Of a stretch of DNA of 44,751 nucleotides, positions 39,628 to 44,751 are shown piece by piece (position 1 is the stretch's first letter; the number at the start of each line of letters is the position of its first letter). The notes under the pieces were generated by a model. That model worked only from the letters and a program-made list of their open reading frames with translations, had not been told where the DNA came from and ran no database searches. The stretch is from an uncultured Rubrobacteraceae bacterium (GTDB lineage: Bacteria; Actinomycetota; Rubrobacteria; Rubrobacterales; Rubrobacteraceae): the NCBI GenBank assembly GCA_902806075.1, contig CADCVG010000026.1:1-44751 (forward strand), in the 5' to 3' direction. A program made the position numbers and the translations under genes.

Positions 39628-42012
39628 GTGGACACCGATACCACACTCGCATTCGGGAATCTACTCCGGCGTTACCGTGACTCGGCCAACCTTACCCAGG
39701 AGGACTTGGCCAGACGGACGGGCCTGACCCCTCAGGCCATCAGCTTGCTCGAGCGTGGGGAGCGTCGACGCCCTCACAGCTATACCGTCCAGAAGCTGGC
39801 GGAAGCCCTGGAGTTGACCGGACAAGACCTTGCAAGGTTCGAGTCGGCAGCGCGCAGCTCCCCGGTCCGCCACGCAGCGGACCTTCCCTCTCTCTATAAC
39901 GTCCCCACCCCGCCCACATCCTTGATCGGGCGGGACGAAGAAGTGGCGACGGTCGCGCGCCTCCTGCGCCGTAAAGACATGCGTCTGCGGACGCTAACCG
40001 GTCCCGGTGGCGTCGGCAAGACCCGACTGGCCCTCAGGGTGGCCGAGCACTCGCGCGAGATGTTCGCAGATGGGGTCGTCTTCGTACCCCTGGCTCCCTT
40101 GCGGGATCCCGCCCTAGTCCCCTCGGTTCTCGCCGAGACGCTTGGGATCAAGGAGGTAGCGGGACAGGCGCTACAGGAGACCTTGACACGGCATCTGCAA
40201 GACAAGCAGATGCTACTGGTTCTAGATAACTTCGAGCATCTTCTGACGGCTGTTCCTGTGGTATCCAAACTCGTGATGGCGTGCCCACAACTGACGGTGC
40301 TGGTGACAAGCCGGGCGCCGCTACGTCTTGCTGGCGAGCACCAGTTCCCCGTGCCTCCGCTACCCCTTCCTGAAGCGGCGTCCCTCGTAGCGGCGGACGT
40401 CTTGGAGCAGTCACCAGCGGTGGAACTCTTCCGCCAGCGCGCTCAAGCCGTCATGCCCACCTTCGAGCTTACAGCCATGAACGCGGCCACCGTGGCACGG
40501 ATCTGCCGGAGGCTCGATGGGCTTCCGCTGGCGATCGAGCTGGCGGCTGCGCGGGTGAAACTGTTCTCTCCGCAAGTGCTGCTTGCGAGGCTGGATCGCG
40601 GACTGCAGCTACTTACGGGAGGAGCACGCGACCTGCCCGAGCGGCAGCAGACGCTGCGCGCTGCGATCGCGTGGAGCTACGATCTCCTCAATGTCGGTGA
40701 GCAGGCTTTGTTCCGTCGCCTCGCCGTCTTCGCTGGCGGCTGTGCTCCGAAGGCAGTGGAGGATGTCTGTAGTTCCAAGGCAGACGAGCAGGTGGCAAGC
40801 GGCGTCTTAGAGACGTTGGCATCTCTGATAGACAATAGCCTGCTGGTATCGCGATCCGAATCCTCTGCGAGACGGGAGGGCGTAGAACCGCGCTTTACAA
40901 TGCTAGAGACTATCCGAGAGTACGCCTCAGAGCGCCTGGCATCAAGCGGTGAGACGGAAAAGATGCAACGAGATCACGCAGCGTACTACCTAGAGTTGGC
41001 TGAAGCCGCGCAGCCAGAGCGCGTGGAGGGGTCAGGATGGTTGGTGCTGCTGGAGGTAGAGCACGACAATCTGCATGCTGCGCTGCGCTGGTCCGTTGAC
41101 AGCCAAGAGCTCGAGACGGGGGCACGGCTGGCGTCGGCGCTATGGCGTTTCTGGGTCGGGCGCGGGCACCTGAGCGAGGGACGTCGGTGGCTGGAGGCTA
41201 TACTGGAGCTGGCCAAAGCGGACAACCGAGCCGAGCAAGCGCAGCCCGCACTTTCCGTACGCGTGAGGGCTCACCTGCTCCACGTTGCTGGTATCTTGAC
41301 CAGTGCACAGGGGAACTATGCTAGCGCCGTGCCGCTTTTCGAAGATAGTCTGGTCGCACGCCGCGAACTGGGCTATGAGGGCAAAGGCGTGAGCCATTCA
41401 CTCCACGAGCTGGGACGTATAGCGCACGAGCAAGCAGACTACGAACGCGCGGCACGCCTGCACGAACAAGCCCTCTCCCTGACCCGTAAGCTCGAGTATA
41501 CGTTTGGTACCGCCTATATCCTCTCTACTCTGGCGCATGTGGTACACGCGCAGGGCGATCCAGCACGTGCGGAAACACTACTAGAAGAGAGCCTAAGTCT
41601 GTTCCGGCGCCTTGAGCACGAGTGGGGTATTCCACGAACGCTCGCCAGCCTTGGGAATGTGGTGTGCTCACGAGGCAACGCCGTACGGGCATCAAAGTTG
41701 TACGTAGAGAGCTTGGACCTGGAGCGAACTGCGGGCAACTTTATCGCTGTCGCGGTCTGTTTGGAGGGACTAGCTCGTGTGGCCACCATGCAGGACCGAC
41801 CGGAGCGGGCGGCACGGCTCTGCGGTGCAGCCGCCGCGCTGCGGGAGGAATTCAGTGCGCCCCCCCTGCCAGCCGATCGCCCCGAGTACGAGCGTACCTT
41901 GGCCGCTGCTCGCGCTGTGCTAGGTGAGGATGCGTTCGCAGCAGCGTGGGCAAAGGGGCATGCTCTGCCCCTCGAGGAGGTCGTCCCTGACGCCGTGAAC
42001 AACGACGAATAA
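39628..42012 (+). CDS. HTH-NB-ARC-type ATPase-TPR regulator
   Basis: A 794-aa STAND-type transcription regulator. The N-terminal XRE helix-turn-helix (about residues 9-57, 'LTQEDLARRTGLTPQAISLL') is followed by an ATPase with Walker A 'GPGGVGKTRLALRV' (125-132 core), Walker B 'QMLLVLDNFEHL', 'VLVTSRAPL', 'GLPLAIELAAARV' (GLPL motif) and the winged-helix 'ALFRRLAVFAGGC'. Tetratricopeptide repeats then cover about 480-760. GTG at 39628 has AGGAGG at 39614-39619 with 8-base spacing; the open frame to 39574 adds a non-conserved lead. Such proteins act as signal-responsive transcription activators; the inducer is unknown. It is alone on its strand, divergent from the small ORF/DUF924 string. Confidence 0.87.
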   Translation: MDTDTTLAFGNLLRRYRDSANLTQEDLARRTGLTPQAISLLERGERRRPHSYTVQKLAEALELTGQDLARFESAARSSPVRHAADLPSLYNVPTPPTSLIGRDEEVATVARLLRRKDMRLRTLTGPGGVGKTRLALRVAEHSREMFADGVVFVPLAPLRDPALVPSVLAETLGIKEVAGQALQETLTRHLQDKQMLLVLDNFEHLLTAVPVVSKLVMACPQLTVLVTSRAPLRLAGEHQFPVPPLPLPEAASLVAADVLEQSPAVELFRQRAQAVMPTFELTAMNAATVARICRRLDGLPLAIELAAARVKLFSPQVLLARLDRGLQLLTGGARDLPERQQTLRAAIAWSYDLLNVGEQALFRRLAVFAGGCAPKAVEDVCSSKADEQVASGVLETLASLIDNSLLVSRSESSARREGVEPRFTMLETIREYASERLASSGETEKMQRDHAAYYLELAEAAQPERVEGSGWLVLLEVEHDNLHAALRWSVDSQELETGARLASALWRFWVGRGHLSEGRRWLEAILELAKADNRAEQAQPALSVRVRAHLLHVAGILTSAQGNYASAVPLFEDSLVARRELGYEGKGVSHSLHELGRIAHEQADYERAARLHEQALSLTRKLEYTFGTAYILSTLAHVVHAQGDPARAETLLEESLSLFRRLEHEWGIPRTLASLGNVVCSRGNAVRASKLYVESLDLERTAGNFIAVAVCLEGLARVATMQDRPERAARLCGAAAALREEFSAPPLPADRPEYERTLAAARAVLGEDAFAAAWAKGHALPLEEVVPDAVNNDE

Positions 42013-42606
42013 AGAGCAGTGAGAAGAGGGGGCCCTGTACCTGAAGCGCCTAGAGCCGGAAGAGTTCCAGTTCGAGCTTTTGGATTTGCCACTACCTTTG
42101 GGTCCTACCGAGGAGGAAGAGGTAGACGACTGACTGTGCTTTCTTAAAGCCCTAAATGAGATGGTTAGGGCGGCCAGAGCCGAGATCTTCAACTGTACGC
42201 AACCGGACCGGGGTATCTCATCAGGATAACTCCCGCCCTTGTTCTTGCCCTTATTCACTGAAAGCGTGGAAGGAGCGTTCTCCGAAGTTCATATCCAACA
42301 TCTTGCATAGATCCGATCTCACGGCAAGCACTAGGACCTCGTTTGCCAGACCTAGCGCTAATGGCCTTTCACAAGATATTGAGGTAGCGCATAAAGATGC
42401 GAAGCACCAATGTGGGGATGATATGAGCTCCATAGCCGGAGCTCCCGGTGTCGTGGTCCCCGAGCTTGAAATGAAACCGGATGGAAGGTTAGTGTTACAG
42501 GCGACTCTCTGTGTTGCTGCACGGTTGCTGCACAACGGTCCCGGAGTCTGTCCGGGACATATTTTCTATCCTGCTTTTTCTCCTGCAAAATTAGACTTTT
42601 TTGACG
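42013..42606. other. Gene-poor region with a possible C-terminal fragment
   Basis: From about 42036 to 42133 one frame reads 'LYLKRLEPEEFQFELLDLPL' with an acidic end 'EEEEVDD' and a stop, much like a real protein C-terminus, but it has no start codon or ribosome site and is preceded by TGA. I read it as the tail of a deleted gene. The rest, to the tRNA, shows no coding signal; frames of 75-200 aa here are unlike any family. Confidence 0.35.
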
Positions 42607-42680
<74 letters not shown>

Positions 42681-42877
42681 GTAAGGTGCTCCGCCAGATG
42701 GGGCGGAGGCCGTTACCAAGGGTATTGTACAACACGCAAAGGCGATTCGTGAAGCGTAGCATCTGCTCTGGAGATTGAAGGGGCGTCGGGTGCGAAGTAG
42801 AATCGGCGGTTAGAGATTATGATATCCGCCACGGGGTTGGCCCGGCATAGGGCGGTGTGAGAGGAGCGTACTAGCCA

Positions 42878-43384
42878 GTGAGCGCTAACGGCTTTACCCG
42901 GATGTCTGTCTATGGGATCAACCTGGATCTCTTTAGCTCCAGCCCGATAGTCATCCTCAAGGTCGAGGAAGAGAATCGCTACCTGCCGATCTGGATCGGC
43001 CAACCGGAGGCGCGCTCTATCCTCATGAAGCTCCAAAACCAGGAGTTCAGCAGACCCCTGACCCACGACCTGGCCTTCAACCTGGTCACGGAGATGGGCG
43101 GGTCTTTAGAGCGTATTACCGTGACAGAGCTAAAGGACTCGACCTTCTTCGCGTCTCTCCAGGTGGAGATAGGCGGGCGTATCGTGGAGGTGGACTCCCG
43201 CCCCTCGGATGCTATCGCCATAGCCGTGCGGGCGGGAGCCCCTATCTTCGCCTCCGACACGGTGATAGAGGAGGCCGGGGTGATCTTTGAGGATGCGGAG
43301 GCGATGGAAGAGGCCCCCGAGGAAGAGGTCGTGGACAAGTTCAAGGACTGGATGAACCGGGTCTCCCCGGATGACTTCAAGTAG
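42878..43384 (+). CDS. Bifunctional nuclease family protein (DUF151)
   Basis: A 168-aa cytosolic protein of the BFN/DUF151 family: 'PIVILKVEEENRYLPIWIGQ', 'EARSILMKLQNQEFSRPLTH' and 'SRPSDAIAIAVRAGAPIF' are the conserved blocks, followed by an acidic C-terminus (UVR-like in longer members, here only 'EEVVDKFKDWM'). Family members have been reported with DNase/RNase activity. GTG at 42878 is used; GAGGAG lies about 12 bases upstream, a little far, and ATG at 42902 is an alternative. A strong hairpin ends the gene. Confidence 0.9.
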   Translation: MSANGFTRMSVYGINLDLFSSSPIVILKVEEENRYLPIWIGQPEARSILMKLQNQEFSRPLTHDLAFNLVTEMGGSLERITVTELKDSTFFASLQVEIGGRIVEVDSRPSDAIAIAVRAGAPIFASDTVIEEAGVIFEDAEAMEEAPEEEVVDKFKDWMNRVSPDDFK

Positions 43385-43413
43385 TAGACCGAACACAGGA
43401 TGCTTCCAAGAGA

Positions 43414-43446
43414 GGGAAGCCGTGGCCGGGAGAGGCCAGGCTTCCC
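43414..43446. terminator. 13-bp hairpin after the bifunctional nuclease gene
   Basis: GGGAAGCC-g-TGGCC pairs with GGCCA-GGCTTCCC around GGGAGA, with one unpaired base. It lies between convergent genes and could serve both. There is no U-run. Confidence 0.75.
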
Positions 43447-43546
43447 TCCGTAATTCCCCGGCCCCCAAGCGGACGATAAAGCTTCCTGCGCCTGATCTGC
43501 GCGTACGACAAAGGTTTCGCGTGTGCCCTCTCCTGGGCCGGTAGCG

Positions 43547-44283
43547 TCAGGCTCGGCAGACGCGCGTGCGGCGCCGAAGGTAGCGGTTGGGTACAGGCTC
43601 GTTCCCGTCCACCGAAACGCTGTCGAATGCTACCGGCAGCCCAACCGCCTCGAAGAAGTTGGCCCGCACCTGCACCTGAAAGTGCAGGTGCGGCTCGGAG
43701 GAGTTACCCGAGTTGCCCCAGCGTCCAACCTCTTGTCCCAGAGACACCCGCTCTCCCTCGTTGACCGGGATGCTACCGGGGATCAGATGCCCCAGGAAGG
43801 AATACTCCCCCTCGGCGTGCTCTATGACCACGTGGTTGCCTGCGACGTGCCGCGCGAACGGGTCCGCCCAACCGGTGCCGGGATGTGGGGCGTCCCGGAT
43901 CCCGTCCTCCGCCGCGACGACCACCCCGTTGGAAGGGGGAGAACCGGTTCACCATAGCCCAGGTAGTCTCCGAGCTCTCGTCCTTCGGCTTCCTCCCGCC
44001 AGCGACGCAAGGCCCCGTCGGCGACCACGAAGTCGTAGGCGTATCGGTGGGCGACGACGTCCCACGAGTGGCTGCTCCCCTCGTCGGGACCACCGTTGAG
44101 GACGTACCACTCGCCGGAGAAAGGCAACGAGTAGCGCGCCTTTTGCTGGTAGGAGTAAACACTTTCGAGCGCCCTGGGGGCGGCGCGTCGGTCCCCGAGG
44201 AATTGCAGTAGTTGACCCGCGAGCGCCGGAGGCCAGAGGAACAGCAGGATCATGGAAGCGGTAAAGCGCCTCCAAAAGAGCAC
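43547..44283 (-). pseudogene. M23 (LytM-type) peptidase with a single frameshift
   Basis: Two frames form one protein of about 245 aa. It starts with an N-terminal membrane anchor ('SMILLFLWPPALAGQLL'), then 'HRYAYDFVV' (the HxxxxDF zinc site), 'YLGYGEPVLP', and, after the shift, 'NGVVVAAEDG', 'GNHVVIEHAEGEYSFLGHL' and 'GNSGNSSEPHLHFQVQ' (HxH zinc site). M23 enzymes cut peptidoglycan cross-bridges outside the membrane. Adding one base to the run of five G at 43935-43939 restores the frame. The GTG at 44283 directly follows the stop of the upstream 71-aa gene (TAGGTG). It may be intact in the organism. Confidence 0.75.
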
Positions 44284-44499
44284 CTACCCGCCTGCTGCCG
44301 GTGGGAGCGGTGCCTCAGGCACCTTCTCGCCTTCGGGCTGCCTCTCGCGGCGAAAGAGAGCGCGCAGCAACGGCCATAAAAAGAGCAAGTTCAGCAGCCG
44401 GAGCCAGGATGGCAGCGGCTCCAGATACCCAAGGAAGCCGGCCAGCGCGAGGAATACCCACCAGTTCTCCCTCAAGACCCTCACGGGTTCGACCTCCAC
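44284..44499 (-). CDS. Small membrane protein upstream of M23 peptidase
   Basis: A 71-aa protein with one or two hydrophobic segments ('WWVFLALAGFLGYLEPLPSW' and 'LLNLLFLWPLLRALF') and a charged, Pro-rich tail. GTG at 44499 is the start; the ribosome site is weak. Its stop abuts the start of the M23 gene without a gap, so the two are co-translated and may work together in the envelope. No family is recognised. Confidence 0.65.
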   Translation of the reverse strand: MEVEPVRVLRENWWVFLALAGFLGYLEPLPSWLRLLNLLFLWPLLRALFRRERQPEGEKVPEAPLPPAAGG

Positions 44500-44533
44500 A
44501 CATCACGGGTACTTCTAAACCGGGGGAGCGAGG

Positions 44534-44751
44534 TTACCGGCCCTCCTCCTCGTCCTTCTTCAGCCTCTCGGAGAGGCGACCGAGGCGGATGGTCACGAAG
44601 ACGACCACGGCCGTGACCACCACAGCATAGACGAACTTCGCAAGGAGGTCGCCGGCTTCCGGGAAGAGCGCGCGGAAGAGCCCTTGAACAGCCTCGTTCC
44701 AGGCCAGGGCCGCCACGAGCCCGAAGGCAGCGGTCAGTAGTTGCACGATCT
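44534..44751 (-). CDS. DUF5654-like membrane protein (5' end outside window)
   Basis: The visible 72 codons give 'QLLTAAFGLVAALAWNEAVQ', a second hydrophobic segment 'FVYAVVVTAVVVFVTIRLG', and a charged end 'RLSERLKKDEEEGR'. This is the pattern of DUF5654-type two-helix proteins, which usually have some 15-25 residues before the first helix. The frame is open to the window edge; an in-frame GTG at 44746 is possible but the family length suggests a start beyond the edge. It ends 34 bases before the next minus-strand gene, so it probably heads that operon. Confidence 0.75.
   Translation of the reverse strand, partial: IVQLLTAAFGLVAALAWNEAVQGLFRALFPEAGDLLAKFVYAVVVTAVVVFVTIRLGRLSERLKKDEEEGR

Noticed and set aside
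42251-42535. 94-aa minus-strand frame near the tRNA
   Set aside because: No ribosome site, Ser/Cys-rich noise and overlap with equally poor frames on the other strand.

Overview
The window is high-GC bacterial DNA. Gene content (FmdB/DUF309, DUF5654, bifunctional nuclease, NTF2-like and DUF924 proteins, GTG/TTG starts, strong GGAGG sites) fits a deep-branching actinobacterium, most likely Rubrobacter or a near relative. That assignment is my inference from protein style. No rRNA is present, and the only intact RNA gene I can call is tRNA-Ile(GAT).

Layout. 0-5.7 kb (+): a tight operon of two cyclic-nucleotide-binding histidine kinases, a stand-alone diadenylate cyclase and a DUF924 protein, then a 14-TM drug exporter. 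5.7-9.6 kb: small membrane proteins (TM2-like, PMP3/YqaE-like, two tiny ORFs) and a stretch rich in inverted repeats but poor in coding signal. Here an aminoglycoside-phosphotransferase-like gene is flanked by two copies of a structured repeat. 9.6-19.5 kb: metabolic genes (MetE-like methyltransferase, class III alcohol dehydrogenase plus S-formylglutathione hydrolase, amidohydrolase plus DUF59) mixed with debris: a frameshifted MFS gene, an IS3 tail, N-terminal gene stubs, an ADH/SDR chimera and a tRNA-Arg 3' fragment.

19.6-29.8 kb: housekeeping and envelope genes. These are a quinone-oxidoreductase-like MDR, lipoproteins, inorganic pyrophosphatase and PhoX. A pair of oppositely oriented membrane/spermidine-synthase fusion paralogues share near-identical tracts. 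FmdB and DUF309 genes follow.

30.2-37.8 kb: an accessory island. It has a small HTH gene cluster, a two-gene candidate antiphage system (nuclease-STAND NTPase of 1056 aa with an overlapping 439-aa repeat protein), a VapBC-type toxin-antitoxin pair and a frameshifted tyrosine recombinase. 37.8-44.75 kb: NTF2-like and DUF924 genes with two coupled small ORFs, a large HTH-ATPase-TPR regulator, tRNA-Ile, a bifunctional nuclease, a frameshifted M23 peptidase and a DUF5654 gene running off the window.

Seven single-base frameshifts occur across otherwise well-conserved genes. Six are repaired by adding one G/C, so part of the apparent decay may be sequence error. The strongest candidates for something new are the nuclease-STAND/repeat-protein pair and the repeated, potentially switching RNA-like element around the phosphotransferase gene.
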